From positions 72,848 through 136,847 of the forward strand of contig NZ_KZ857179.1 in assembly GCF_003350925.1 (NCBI RefSeq): DNA of 64,000 nucleotides, in the 5' to 3' direction. Made by a program: the position numbers and the translations under genes. A model generated the notes under the pieces. The model was not told the origin of the DNA. It was given only the letters and a program-made list of their open reading frames with translations, and made no database searches. Numbering within the stretch: position 1 is the first letter of the stretch; each line of letters opens with the position of its first letter. Source of the stretch: Dyella tabacisoli. Lineage in GTDB: Bacteria; Pseudomonadota; Gammaproteobacteria; Xanthomonadales; Rhodanobacteraceae. This document shows, piece by piece, positions 32,934-42,101 of the stretch.

Positions 32934-34919
32934 TCAACGAACTAGCTCAATCGCATACGTTGCACTGCCATCTCCGTTATCGCGCAGTTGACGAATCATC
33001 GGCAGACCCGTATCCCGCGCCACATCCTGCTTGCCGGCGGCGCCTTTGAACACAATCGGGCCAGATGTTTTCAGCGGCGCGAAACGCCACGACGTCGTCG
33101 GTAGATTTTTGCGCTCGATGCGCTGTTGGTGCTGCAGCCACTTGGCCAGGATCTCGCGCGCGCCATCGGGTGCGCTGAGCACAATGTTGTTGCCATCGAG
33201 GCCGGGGAAGTTGCCGCCGCCGCTGGCGCGGTAGTTGTTGGTGGCGACAATGAAGAGCTGTTGCGCCGCGACGGGTTTGCCCAGGTAAGTGAGGTGGGTG
33301 ATGCGCTGGCCGATGGGTTTGGATACGTCGATCGCATAGGCAATGCCGCCCTGGATCTGGTCGAAGTTGAAGCCGGGGTAGCGATCGTTGATAAGCGGCT
33401 GTTCGCCGGGCTTGCTCGGATCGATGCGGTTGAAGCGTTCGGCGGATTTTTCCAGCCAGGCCTTCAGGCCGGCGCCATCGATTTTCACGGCGGCGAGGGT
33501 ATTGGGATAGAAGTACAGGTCGGCCGCGCTACGCAAAGTCAGCGGGCCGGCGGCGACATCGGTGTAATCGTCGGGGCCGCCAAAACCGGTGCGAAAGGCG
33601 GCAGCGGCGGAAAGCACCGGCAGCTTGGCCAGCTCGGGATGCAGTTTCGGTAGCTCGCTCATCACATAGTCGCGTTGGGCGGCATTGACGGCGGCCAGCG
33701 CGGTCATATTGCCTACATCGGCGAAGTAGCTGCTCAGGCGCAAGGTGCTTTCACCGATGGGCGTATTGACGTGAACGATCGCCGCCTCGTGTGCTTGCGC
33801 TACAAGTGGAGCGATAGCCGGGTCGGCCGGGACGCATTCGTTTTTCTTGGGGCAGATAGGGCGCACTTCGCTATGTGTCTGGTCCTTATCGATGACCCAG
33901 CGGCCGTTGTGCCGATCCAGGGCGAGCTTGATGACGCCGAGATCTTTGCCGAAGAAACCGGCCATCACCGCCGGCGTGCCGCGCACAAAGCCGCGCTTGG
34001 CATCGACGTCCTGCATGCCTTCGTAATGCGGGCCGGGAAATTCAGTATGCGAGTGACCAAGCAGCAAGACATCGATACCCGGCACAGCGGCAAGATGCCA
34101 GCCGCCGTTCTCCATCTCTGATGTGTAGGTATCGGTGTTCAGGCCGCCATGCAGCACGGCGACGATCAGGTCGGGATGCTGTGCCTGCAGCTCGGGCAGA
34201 TAACGTTTCGCCGCCTCCATCACGCCGTTGACGGTGACTTTGCCGGCGAGGTTTTGCTTGTCCCATTCCAGGATCGGCGGCGGAGTGAAGCCGATGATGC
34301 CGATTTTCAGCGGCGTGCTGTGCGTATTGCCGTTGGGGTCGGTGACGCGGATGTTTTTCTCGACCACCGCCCAAGGTTTGAAGATCGGCTGACCATCGCG
34401 TGCGCTGTAGACATTGGACAGCACCAAGGGAAAGTGCGGACCCGTACAGCGATCGCCGCGGCCGCCGTCGACGTTCATCGGTGTACCGGTGACTTGCGAC
34501 AGAAACGGCAGGCCGTAGTTGAATTCGTGATTGCCGGCGGTGCCGCCGTCGTAGCCGAGGGCATCCATGGCGCGATAAATCGCCAGCTCTTCACTGCAAC
34601 TAACCGGCTTCACCTGAGCCTGATAGTCGGCCAACACGGTGCCTTGAATGGTGTCGCCGCTGTCGAACAGGAAGTTATTCGGAAACTCGGCGCGCGCACG
34701 GCGAATCAGCGTGGCGGTGCGTTCGTAACCCAGCGAGCTGTCCGGCTTGAGCTTGTAATAGTCGTAGCCGAGCACGTTGGCGTGCAGGTCGGTGGTTTCC
34801 AGAATCGCCACGTCGGCGCGGCTGCCTTCAGCAAGTGAGCTGGCCTGTTGCGAGGTGGTGGCACAGCCGGCGAGCAGGGCGGCGGCGAGTACGGTGAGGC
34901 AGGTGAGGCGAGGCGACAT
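32934..34919 (-). CDS. cpdB: Lipoprotein 2',3'-cyclic-nucleotide phosphodiesterase/3'-nucleotidase (5'-nucleotidase family)
   Basis: 661 residues. The start at 34919 gives a lipoprotein signal peptide with lipobox LLAGC. The metallophosphatase domain has the metal motifs TTDLHANVLGYDY, DSGDTIQG, TAGNHEFNYG, VLHGG and LLGHSHTEF. The C-terminal 5'-nucleotidase domain holds the FDQIQGGIAYAIDVSKP and NNYRASGGGNFPGL substrate elements. It should release phosphate from nucleotides in the periplasm. It resembles CpdB, though lipid anchoring differs from the soluble E. coli enzyme. An in-frame extension to 35030 would bury the signal peptide and is rejected. Confidence 0.92.
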   Translation of the reverse strand: MSPRLTCLTVLAAALLAGCATTSQQASSLAEGSRADVAILETTDLHANVLGYDYYKLKPDSSLGYERTATLIRRARAEFPNNFLFDSGDTIQGTVLADYQAQVKPVSCSEELAIYRAMDALGYDGGTAGNHEFNYGLPFLSQVTGTPMNVDGGRGDRCTGPHFPLVLSNVYSARDGQPIFKPWAVVEKNIRVTDPNGNTHSTPLKIGIIGFTPPPILEWDKQNLAGKVTVNGVMEAAKRYLPELQAQHPDLIVAVLHGGLNTDTYTSEMENGGWHLAAVPGIDVLLLGHSHTEFPGPHYEGMQDVDAKRGFVRGTPAVMAGFFGKDLGVIKLALDRHNGRWVIDKDQTHSEVRPICPKKNECVPADPAIAPLVAQAHEAAIVHVNTPIGESTLRLSSYFADVGNMTALAAVNAAQRDYVMSELPKLHPELAKLPVLSAAAAFRTGFGGPDDYTDVAAGPLTLRSAADLYFYPNTLAAVKIDGAGLKAWLEKSAERFNRIDPSKPGEQPLINDRYPGFNFDQIQGGIAYAIDVSKPIGQRITHLTYLGKPVAAQQLFIVATNNYRASGGGNFPGLDGNNIVLSAPDGAREILAKWLQHQQRIERKNLPTTSWRFAPLKTSGPIVFKGAAGKQDVARDTGLPMIRQLRDNGDGSATYAIELVR

Positions 34920-35871
34920 GGCGGTTCCATTGCGGGCTGGCAAGCCGCGCAACGTAGCAGATCGACATGACGCCGCGCCGCCGGCGACTGTATCTGCGAA
35001 TGGGACGCCTTCAACCGGATGATTTACCAAAGTACGGACGACAAAGACAGGAAATATACGTCAAAGATCCGTGAAATAGCCATTTTTGAGCGGGCAATGG
35101 ACAATTAAAATAGAATGTCAATAATATATATTCCTATGTTTGAAAAATGATATCGATTTAAAAGATAATAAGGGTGATTATCAATAACGAGTGATTTAAA
35201 TCCTCTCTTTTTAGTGACGGTTATGTGAGGGAGGGCGGGCGTGCGTCACACAAGTTCTTGCTATTCATGACCAATTAAGTTTTATTAAAATCGACGTCCA
35301 GGGCCGGTCGAGCGCCTGTTTCGTGCGCGGATCCGCAATCGCTAGATTTTGCGACGCAAGCTTGCGGCACGGTGCCGTCGCATGCTGCAGCCGCGCTGGG
35401 CGATGCCGATTATTCGGCTTATATGCTTAGACATGTTTCAGTAATTGACTGATAAAGGTGCCTCTGCGGCCATTGTTTATAATGTGAATGATACGCATCG
35501 GCATGCTGTGCCGCCGTAAATAACCGGCAATTCAATAATCGAATAATCTTGCGCAGCCAATGTCGTCTTTATGACCGTATGGTCTGAATTGAGTTGTCTT
35601 GACTGGATTTATTTAATAGGGTCAACGAATCCGTCAATAGGAGAGGTTGACGGCTGGTTTCGTTATGGGGCTGGGCAGATTCGTCTGTCCACTCCACTCG
35701 CGCTTTAAATATTGGCCTGTAGGAAAGCAAGGGGCGGGCTTAACCGGGGGCGTTGGCGAGGCCGCAAGGTAATTCGGTGCAATAAACAGTCCTGATTATG
35801 CGGCAACGCAAAGCCTGTGGCCACGTAGCCGCATCGGGTTCTTTTGTCCTGATTTTTTATGGGGTAACAAA
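34920..35871. other. 950-bp AT-rich region without a recognisable gene
   Basis: The largest gene-free stretch in the window. Base use between about 35036 and 35700 is markedly AT-rich (for example AATAATATATATTCC near 35130), in contrast to the GC-rich genes on both sides. No open frame with a start signal was accepted. It precedes the secreted PKD protein and may hold its promoter and a long leader, or be remnant foreign DNA. Confidence 0.5.
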
Positions 35872-37572
35872 ATGTCCGATTACACAAAGGGCGGTCTGCT
35901 GAAAACAGCGGCTGCATCCATCTTGCTTAGCTTGATTGCGGGCACTGCTCTGGCGAGCAGCGACACCGCGCAACAAACTGCCAATCCTTACTCACCAGCC
36001 TATAAACATGCTTACCGCCACGGTGCGGTGCCTACCCGCGACGCCTTGGGCAGAATGAGGCAGTACTCGGCGATGCACGGCTTGTCGGCTGCAGTGACCG
36101 GTACCGAAACGCTGAGCTTTGGCGGCGGCGTGGACGGCATCGGTGTCACCAGCGGTACCCCGAAGGTCTACCTGGTGGTCTACGGCAACCAGTGGGGCAC
36201 GGCCGGCACCGATGGCAGTGGCAACACGACGTTGTCTAACGATGCCGATGGCGCCGTGCCTTACCTGCAAAAGCTGTTCAAGGGTCTGGGCACCGGCGGT
36301 GAGCTGTGGTCGGGCACGATGACCCAGTATTGCGATGGTCCTACCGTGGCCACCGGTGCTACGTCCTGCCCGTCGGGTGCGCCGTTGGTCGGTTACCCGA
36401 CCGGTGGTCCGTTCGCCGGTATCTGGTACGACAACTCGGTCGCCTCGCCTGCTTCGGCTACCGGTGCACAGCTTGCGCAAGAAGCGATCAATGCCGCCCA
36501 GCATTTCGGCAATACCACGGCGGCATCCAATCGCTATGCGCAATACGTGATCCTGTCGCCGTCGGGTACCACCCCGGACGGGTTCAACACGCCCAGCGGC
36601 AGCTTCTGCGCATGGCATGACTGGAACGGCGATCAAAGCGTTACTTCGCCGGTCGGCGATATCGCCTTCACCAACATGCCGTATGTGGCAGATGCTGGTT
36701 CAAGCTGCGGCCAGGGCTTCGTCAATGGCAGCGCAGGCACCTTGGACGGCTTCTCCATCGTCGAAGGTCATGAGTACGCGGAAACCATCACCGACCAGAA
36801 CCCGGCCGGCGGCTGGACCAACACCACCGGCTCGTCCTTCAACGGACAAGAGAATGGTGATGAGTGCGCATGGCTCTCCTCGGGCCAGGGCGCTTCGGCG
36901 AATGTGACCACGGGCACCGGCACCTTTGCGATGCAAAGTACCTGGTCGAACGATACCAACCAGTGCGAAATCGCTCACCCGATCGTGGGTGGCGGTGGCG
37001 GCGGTGGTGGTACCCCGACGGCTAACTTCAGCTTTGTAGCCAACGGCCTGGCGGTGAACTTCACCGATAGCTCCACCGATAGCGGCGGTACCATTACCTC
37101 GCATTCGTGGAACTTCGGCGACAGCACCTCGTCGACCGCGACCAGCCCGAGTCACACCTATGCGGCCGCTGGTACCTACAGCGTGACCGAGACGGTGACC
37201 GACAGTGCAAGCGGCAAGAGCAGCAGCAAGACGCAGTCGGTAAGCGTCAGTGGTGGTGGCGGTTCGGGCCTGCAGAATGGCGTGCCGGTGACCGGTCTGG
37301 CCGGTGCCCAAGGCCAGCAGCTTAAATACACGGTGCAGATCCCGGCAGGTGCCAAAAACCTGACCATCGCCATCTCTGGCGGTACCGGTGATGCCGACCT
37401 GTATGTGAAGTTCGGTTCAGCGCCCACGCTGACCAGCTACAACTGCCGTCCGTACCTCTATGGCAACAACGAGCATTGCACCTTCGCAACGCCCAAGACG
37501 GGTACCTACTACATCATGCTCAACGGGTATGCCGCGTTCTCGGGCGTAACCCTGAAGGCAACCTGGAACTGA
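35872..37572 (+). CDS. Secreted PKD- and PPC-domain protein, putative metallopeptidase
   Basis: 566 residues with a signal peptide ending near TALASS. The N-terminal domain (about residues 80-370) contains SIVEGHEYAETITDQNPAGG followed by GDECAW. The HExxE-like site plus a downstream acidic/Cys motif occurs in a family of uncharacterised secreted bacterial proteins and suggests a metal site. A glycine linker leads to a PKD domain (about 380-460, SWNFGDSTSS, HTYAAAGTYSVTETVTD), and the end is a bacterial pre-peptidase C-terminal domain (about 475-566, DADLYVKFG, GTYYIMLNGYA). PKD and PPC domains commonly accompany extracellular proteases. Catalytic function is unproven. The start has GGGG seven bases upstream. 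Confidence 0.82.
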   Translation: MSDYTKGGLLKTAAASILLSLIAGTALASSDTAQQTANPYSPAYKHAYRHGAVPTRDALGRMRQYSAMHGLSAAVTGTETLSFGGGVDGIGVTSGTPKVYLVVYGNQWGTAGTDGSGNTTLSNDADGAVPYLQKLFKGLGTGGELWSGTMTQYCDGPTVATGATSCPSGAPLVGYPTGGPFAGIWYDNSVASPASATGAQLAQEAINAAQHFGNTTAASNRYAQYVILSPSGTTPDGFNTPSGSFCAWHDWNGDQSVTSPVGDIAFTNMPYVADAGSSCGQGFVNGSAGTLDGFSIVEGHEYAETITDQNPAGGWTNTTGSSFNGQENGDECAWLSSGQGASANVTTGTGTFAMQSTWSNDTNQCEIAHPIVGGGGGGGGTPTANFSFVANGLAVNFTDSSTDSGGTITSHSWNFGDSTSSTATSPSHTYAAAGTYSVTETVTDSASGKSSSKTQSVSVSGGGGSGLQNGVPVTGLAGAQGQQLKYTVQIPAGAKNLTIAISGGTGDADLYVKFGSAPTLTSYNCRPYLYGNNEHCTFATPKTGTYYIMLNGYAAFSGVTLKATWN

Positions 37573-37583
37573 TCTAACGCTGA

Positions 37584-37637
37584 CCCCTCCCCCTGCGACC
37601 GAAGGGAGTCCCCTTTCGGGACTTGCAGGGGGAGGTT
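37584..37637. repeat. GC-rich CCCTCCCC stem-loop module
   Basis: CCTCCCCCTGC pairs with GCAGGGGGAGG, enclosing a GAAGGGAGTCCCCTTTC segment that also forms a small hairpin. It lies directly 3' of the PKD protein gene and immediately before an intrinsic terminator. Confidence 0.75.
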
Positions 37638-37639
37638 GG

Positions 37640-37673
37640 AAGGGGGTGAAGCCAGCCGGTTTCACCCCCTTTT
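37640..37673 (+). terminator. Intrinsic terminator after the PKD protein gene
   Basis: An 11-bp stem, AAGGGGGTGAA with TTCACCCCCTT, has a 10-base loop and is followed by a short T-run. It ends the PKD protein transcript. Confidence 0.75.
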
Positions 37674-37823
37674 CCATGGCTGCGCTTGAGGCGCCGCCCT
37701 GGCGCGCAGCGCAAGCCTTAACCCTGCCGCCAGTCATGCTCCCGCCGTTGGCTGCGATTACGCCTCGCCGCCGTAGAATCGTGACCCGAGTCACACCGAG
37801 TTGGGTCAGGGGGCATCACGTAC

Positions 37824-39539
37824 ATGCAGAACCATCCGTTTCGCTCCAAGCGAAACAACGCCGCTTGCCTGGGCGCCGCCGTTTTCTTTGCGATCAGTGT
37901 GTATGCGGCGGCGATGCAAGAGCCGGCCTGGCCGCAGCGGCTGTTCATTCTGATGCTGATGCTCTGCACCTTGGGGGTGTTGGTCTTTGTATTTGCGCGT
38001 ATCGCCATGGCGCTAGTGGTGGGTGGCGGCCTGTTTCTCGCGCTGAAGTTTTTGTCGGTGCTGAAATTGCGCTATCTCGATTCGCCGTTGATTGCGGCCG
38101 ATTTCTACTACTACGCACGCAGCAGCCTGGTGGAGACGCTGCGGCATTACCCGCATTTGTATGCCTTGTGCCTGGGGCTGTGCGTGTCGGTGCCGTTGGT
38201 GCTGTGGTTGGCGTGGCGCTGGGACAAGCGCCTGTTCGCCCAGTGGCGCCAGCGAAATGCGTTGATCGTTCGCGTGGGCGGCACCGTGCTGGGCGCTTTC
38301 GCGTTCTGGATCTGCATGCTGCCTAGCGGGCCGTTCGCGCAGGCGCATGCCAAGGGCGTGTGGGAGAAGCTGTCCGACGATGCCCAACTCACCAATTTCT
38401 TTATCAACATGCGCGACTCGCAGGTGCAGTTGCCGCCGAGATCCAGCGAGGCTGTGGCGGAACAAAACTGGGCCGATACCGCGCATGGCCGCCCTGGCAG
38501 TTTGCCGCCGCCCTATCCAGACATCGTGCAGGTGCTGGAGGAAAGCACCTTCGACCCGTCGATCTACACTCAGTGCAGCATTGCGCAATGCCGAGTGTCG
38601 CTGTTCCAGCCCGATGCACGCACGCGTGCCGGCGGCATGCTTCGCGTGCACACCTGGGGTGGTGGCACCTGGGTAAGCGAGTTCGCCGCACTGGTCGGCA
38701 TGCCGCAGGACATTTTCGGCCCCGGCGGCATGTACGCGCCCTATGTGCTGGCGCCTCACGTGGCCGATTCGCTGCCGCGCCAGTTGCAACGGCTGGGTTA
38801 TCTGACGGTGGCGATCTTTCCTACCAACGGCAATTTCCTTAATGGCCGCAATGCCTATCAGGCCTACGGCGTCGACCAGGTTTACGACGCCGAGCAACTG
38901 GGTCTACAGGAGTGGGAGGAAACCGATGCGCAGATGTTCCAGGCGGCCAAACGTATTTACGATCAGGTGAAAAAACCGGGTCAGCCGGTCTTTCTGATGG
39001 TGCTGACCCTGCAGCAGCATGGCCCGCACGATATGGACCCGCTGTCGAGTTTGCCGGCGCCATTCAATCGCGGCCTGCTGCCGAAGCTGCCCACCCGTCT
39101 GGCCTTGAATCTCAGCGCCTACCTGGCCAATTTGCAGCAGTCCGACCAGGCGATGCATGGGCTGGAGAAAGATTTTCTCGATCGCGAACAGCCGACGGTG
39201 TTGCTGCACTTCGGCGATCACCAGCCATCGTTCAACAGCCTGATTCGCGATATGCCGCGCAATCTGTCACCGGAGCTGGCGCCCTACCAAAACTACCTGA
39301 CGTATTTCATGCTCAAGAGCAATTTCGCCGGGCCGGCGTTGCCGCATTATCCGGCGCTGGATATCGCTTACCTGCCGAGCATGGTGTTGCAGGCGGCGGG
39401 GTTGCCGGCTGATCCGTATTTCTCTGCTGCTACGGTGCTTCGCGATCGTTGTTTAGGTGTCTATAACGATTGTGCGGTGCCGGGGTTGTTGGATAGTTAT
39501 CACGGGTGGATTTTTGATCGGTTGCATGTTTATCGGTGA
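37824..39539 (+). CDS. LtaS/OpgB-like membrane sulfatase-fold phosphotransferase
   Basis: 571 residues. Four to five N-terminal membrane helices (about residues 12-150) are followed by a periplasmic alkaline-phosphatase-superfamily domain. Metal-binding positions are suggested by VLEESTFDPS (Glu), GGTWVSEFAALVG (candidate nucleophile Thr), LTLQQHGPHD and HFGDHQPSF. In Gram-negatives such enzymes usually add phosphoglycerol or phosphoethanolamine to periplasmic glucans or lipids. The exact acceptor is unknown, and no glucan genes are adjacent. It is convergent with the phosphodiesterase gene at 39927, with element copy B between them. Confidence 0.82.
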   Translation: MQNHPFRSKRNNAACLGAAVFFAISVYAAAMQEPAWPQRLFILMLMLCTLGVLVFVFARIAMALVVGGGLFLALKFLSVLKLRYLDSPLIAADFYYYARSSLVETLRHYPHLYALCLGLCVSVPLVLWLAWRWDKRLFAQWRQRNALIVRVGGTVLGAFAFWICMLPSGPFAQAHAKGVWEKLSDDAQLTNFFINMRDSQVQLPPRSSEAVAEQNWADTAHGRPGSLPPPYPDIVQVLEESTFDPSIYTQCSIAQCRVSLFQPDARTRAGGMLRVHTWGGGTWVSEFAALVGMPQDIFGPGGMYAPYVLAPHVADSLPRQLQRLGYLTVAIFPTNGNFLNGRNAYQAYGVDQVYDAEQLGLQEWEETDAQMFQAAKRIYDQVKKPGQPVFLMVLTLQQHGPHDMDPLSSLPAPFNRGLLPKLPTRLALNLSAYLANLQQSDQAMHGLEKDFLDREQPTVLLHFGDHQPSFNSLIRDMPRNLSPELAPYQNYLTYFMLKSNFAGPALPHYPALDIAYLPSMVLQAAGLPADPYFSAATVLRDRCLGVYNDCAVPGLLDSYHGWIFDRLHVYR

Positions 39540-39560
39540 TTGGGGCGTTGGGCTAGGTTG

Positions 39561-39794
39561 TTCGCCTGCGGCGGGCTTTCGGACCCCTGCCGGGGCCCGA
39601 GTCACTTTTCTTTGCTTGCTCAAAGAAAAGTAACCAAAAGAAAGAGCACCCCGGTGAGTCGCCCTTCGGGTACGTGAGGGTCGGCCGGGCTTTTCGACAG
39701 TGCATCCATGCACTGGCGAAAAGGACTCGGCATCCATGCCGAGTCCCCTGCAGGCCTTGTCGTCCGACCCTCACCGACGCACAGGGGCCCCAAG
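39561..39794 (-). repeat. 234-bp structured interspersed element, copy B
   Basis: The same element as at 27343, in opposite orientation. Relative to copy A the first inner hairpin is GGACTCGGCA/TGCCGAGTCC and the second is CAGTGCA/TGCACTG: both arms have changed together, keeping the pairing. The closing stem and the CTTTTCTTTG/CAAAGAAAAG hairpin are as in copy A. It again sits between two convergent genes. Confidence 0.9.
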
Positions 39795-39855
39795 GTCAAG
39801 AGCAAGATCAAAAGCAACGTCAAAAGCAACGTCAAAGGCTGCGAGTGCTGCTTTT

Positions 39856-39910
39856 GCCCCTCCCCTGCGACCGAAGGGAGTCCCTTTTTCGGGACACGCA
39901 GGGGAGGGGG
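39856..39910. repeat. GC-rich CCCTCCCC stem-loop module
   Basis: CCCCTCCCCTGC with GCAGGGGAGGGG, enclosing AGGGAGTCCC...GGGAC. It is linked to element copy B by repeats of an AAAAGCAACGTC-like unit, and lies just 3' of the phosphodiesterase gene. Confidence 0.8.
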
Positions 39911-39926
39911 CTGGCTGTGACAGGTT

Positions 39927-41885
39927 TTAGTGGCGCTCGGGCTTGGCCAGGTCGAAATAGGTCCAGCGCTTGCCATCCGATTCGAGTTGTTTCAGTTGCA
40001 GCACGAAGCTGTAGTTGCTGGCGGGCAGGGTGCTGCCGTCGATGCGTTGGGTGGTGAGGCCGGTGGCGGCTTGGGTCGGGCGTAGTTCGGACGGCTGTAC
40101 GCGATAGGCTTCGAGCGGTTGCGCCAATGCGCCGGTCAACGCTTCGTGCAGCACGCGGCCTTGCGCGCGCGGCAGTTGCAATTGCATCAAGGCGGCGATG
40201 GTGGGGGCGACGTCGACGTTGCCGCTGGGCAAGGTATCGCGGAAGCCGTTGCGGAAGCCGGGGCCGGCGGCGAGCAGGGTGTTGTGCACGTCGATGGGGC
40301 TGAAGCTGCCATGTTCGCCGCGCTCGTTACTCATGCTGGCGTATTCGGTGCCGCGAAAACCCTGCACCACGGCATCGGCATCCCAGGCATAGCTCAGAAT
40401 GATGTCGGGACCGCGCGCGGCGTTTTCCAAGTGCACGTTTTCCGCCGGCAGGGTGCCGGGGATATTGCCGTAGCGCTTGGCGACAAAGATGGCGCCGATG
40501 TATTCGCGTGACTGCAGAAAGCGCACCGCGCGTTTTACCAGCGTGGCATCGTGCTCGGGCTGATAGAGATATTCCGTGCCACCGTTGGAGGCGATCACCA
40601 GCGCGCCCTTCGGCAACGTCTCGGGCAGCTTATAGCTGGGGGTGGTGTAGGCGGCGGGTTTGCCGCAGAGGTGGCCGTCATCGTCATAGCGGCTCGGTAC
40701 CAGTTGCGAGCCATCGGCGCGCAGGCCGCTCATCACCGGCGCATAAATACAACCGGTGCCGTCGAACGCGGTGATACCGCCCTTGGTCAATGCGTCGGCC
40801 AGGCGCACGGCGCCCGAGGCGGAGTATCCCCAGTCGTTGTCTACGCCAGTGACGCGACCGTCGTTGAGCTGGCGCAGCGGAAACAGGTCGCGCGGGCCGG
40901 CGATATTGCTGTGGCCATGATCGGAGACCACGATGATGTTGGTGTCCTGATCCAGGCCGAGCGCTTTCAGTTTCGCTTGCAGTTGGCCCAGCAATTCGTC
41001 TTGCGCCTTCAGTGCCAGGTGGAATTCCGGCGAACCGACACCGTACATATGTTGGGTGGTATCGGGGTTGCGCAGCCACACCACGCTAAGGTCCGGGCGA
41101 TGCTTGGGCAGCACCTCTTCCAGATAGACCTTCATCATCCATGCGTTGGATGCGGCCGGCGTGGTTTCGCTGCCTGCGGTGGCGTCGGAGGTCACGCCGT
41201 CTTTCAAGGTGAGCATCTTGCCCTGCTCAGTGGGCGCATCGTTGTTGTCGCGCAGGCTGAGTTGACGGCTGTCGTAGGTATTGGCCGTGCGGGCCGGCAG
41301 CGGGTAACCGTCCTGCTGCAGCTCCTTGGCAAAGCTCAACGGCAGCGCGGTGTTCTCATCCAGCAATAGGCCGCCTTCATGGTAATCCTGCAAAAAGGCC
41401 GGACCCGATTTGCCGATGACCGCCGTCTTCAGGCCAGCCTTTTGCGCGGCGGCGAACAGCGTCGGCAGTTCCAGCAGCTCATGTTTGTAGTGCGCGTCGA
41501 GGTCGCGCAGCACCTGGTAATCCTCGGTGAAGATCGGCGCTTGAAATTCCACCGCCTGGCCCTTGGCATCCAGGCCGGTGGTGCCCGGCGCCCAGAAGCG
41601 GTTGCCGTAAAAGCCGAGCGGCCCCGGAAACGCACCGGTGGCAAAGCTCGATGCATTAGCCATGGTGAAAGTCGGGTAGGTCGAGTGGTTGTCTTCGAAA
41701 TAACTGCCGCCCTGGCCGAGGGCGAGCAGGTTCGGTGTGTCCTCCGCACTGATCGCATCCGGCCGCATGCCGTCCCATACGAACAGGATCACCCGATGCG
41801 CGGGCGCGGCGGCGAAGGCGGATGGAATCGAGAGGCTGGCGAGCAGCGCGGCGCCGGCGAGCAAGCGCGGAAGGGAACGAGACAT
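39927..41885 (-). CDS. Secreted type I phosphodiesterase/nucleotide pyrophosphatase family protein
   Basis: 652 residues with a signal peptide (LLAGAALLASLSIPSAFAAA). Alkaline-phosphatase superfamily: the first metal Asp is in LFVWDGMRPDAI, the nucleophile Thr in STYPTFTMANASSFATG, and later ligands in RNPDTTQHMYG, VVSDHGHSN and GEHGSFSPID. It probably hydrolyses phosphodiester or pyrophosphate bonds in the periplasm. The start at 41885 has AAGG eight bases upstream; the longer frame to 41975 adds a sequence that does not look like a signal peptide. Confidence 0.88.
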   Translation of the reverse strand: MSRSLPRLLAGAALLASLSIPSAFAAAPAHRVILFVWDGMRPDAISAEDTPNLLALGQGGSYFEDNHSTYPTFTMANASSFATGAFPGPLGFYGNRFWAPGTTGLDAKGQAVEFQAPIFTEDYQVLRDLDAHYKHELLELPTLFAAAQKAGLKTAVIGKSGPAFLQDYHEGGLLLDENTALPLSFAKELQQDGYPLPARTANTYDSRQLSLRDNNDAPTEQGKMLTLKDGVTSDATAGSETTPAASNAWMMKVYLEEVLPKHRPDLSVVWLRNPDTTQHMYGVGSPEFHLALKAQDELLGQLQAKLKALGLDQDTNIIVVSDHGHSNIAGPRDLFPLRQLNDGRVTGVDNDWGYSASGAVRLADALTKGGITAFDGTGCIYAPVMSGLRADGSQLVPSRYDDDGHLCGKPAAYTTPSYKLPETLPKGALVIASNGGTEYLYQPEHDATLVKRAVRFLQSREYIGAIFVAKRYGNIPGTLPAENVHLENAARGPDIILSYAWDADAVVQGFRGTEYASMSNERGEHGSFSPIDVHNTLLAAGPGFRNGFRDTLPSGNVDVAPTIAALMQLQLPRAQGRVLHEALTGALAQPLEAYRVQPSELRPTQAATGLTTQRIDGSTLPASNYSFVLQLKQLESDGKRWTYFDLAKPERH

Positions 41886-41984
41886 GTACGAGCCTTGAGT
41901 GATGGCGCGAAGGGAACCCGCCATGCTGGGCGAGCTGTGTTGCAGTTTGAAGTAAACATTGTGGGTTTGCTGCAAGCCCGCACC

Positions 41985-42082
41985 CCTCCCCAGCCCTCCC
42001 CTGCGAGCAGGGGAGGGAGTCCGAATGAGGCCAGCTTTTGCTCCTCCCCCTGTTTGCAGGGGGAGGCTGGGAGGGGGTAGAG
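41985..42082. repeat. Pair of GC-rich CCCTCCCC stem-loop modules
   Basis: CCCTCCCCTGC/GCAGGGGAGGG at about 41994-42018 and CCTCCCCCTG/CAGGGGGAGG at about 42044-42070. They lie between nagA and the phosphodiesterase gene (both minus strand) and may serve as the 3' end of the nag transcript. Confidence 0.8.
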
Positions 42083-42101
42083 CACTAAACCAGAGAACGC
42101 C

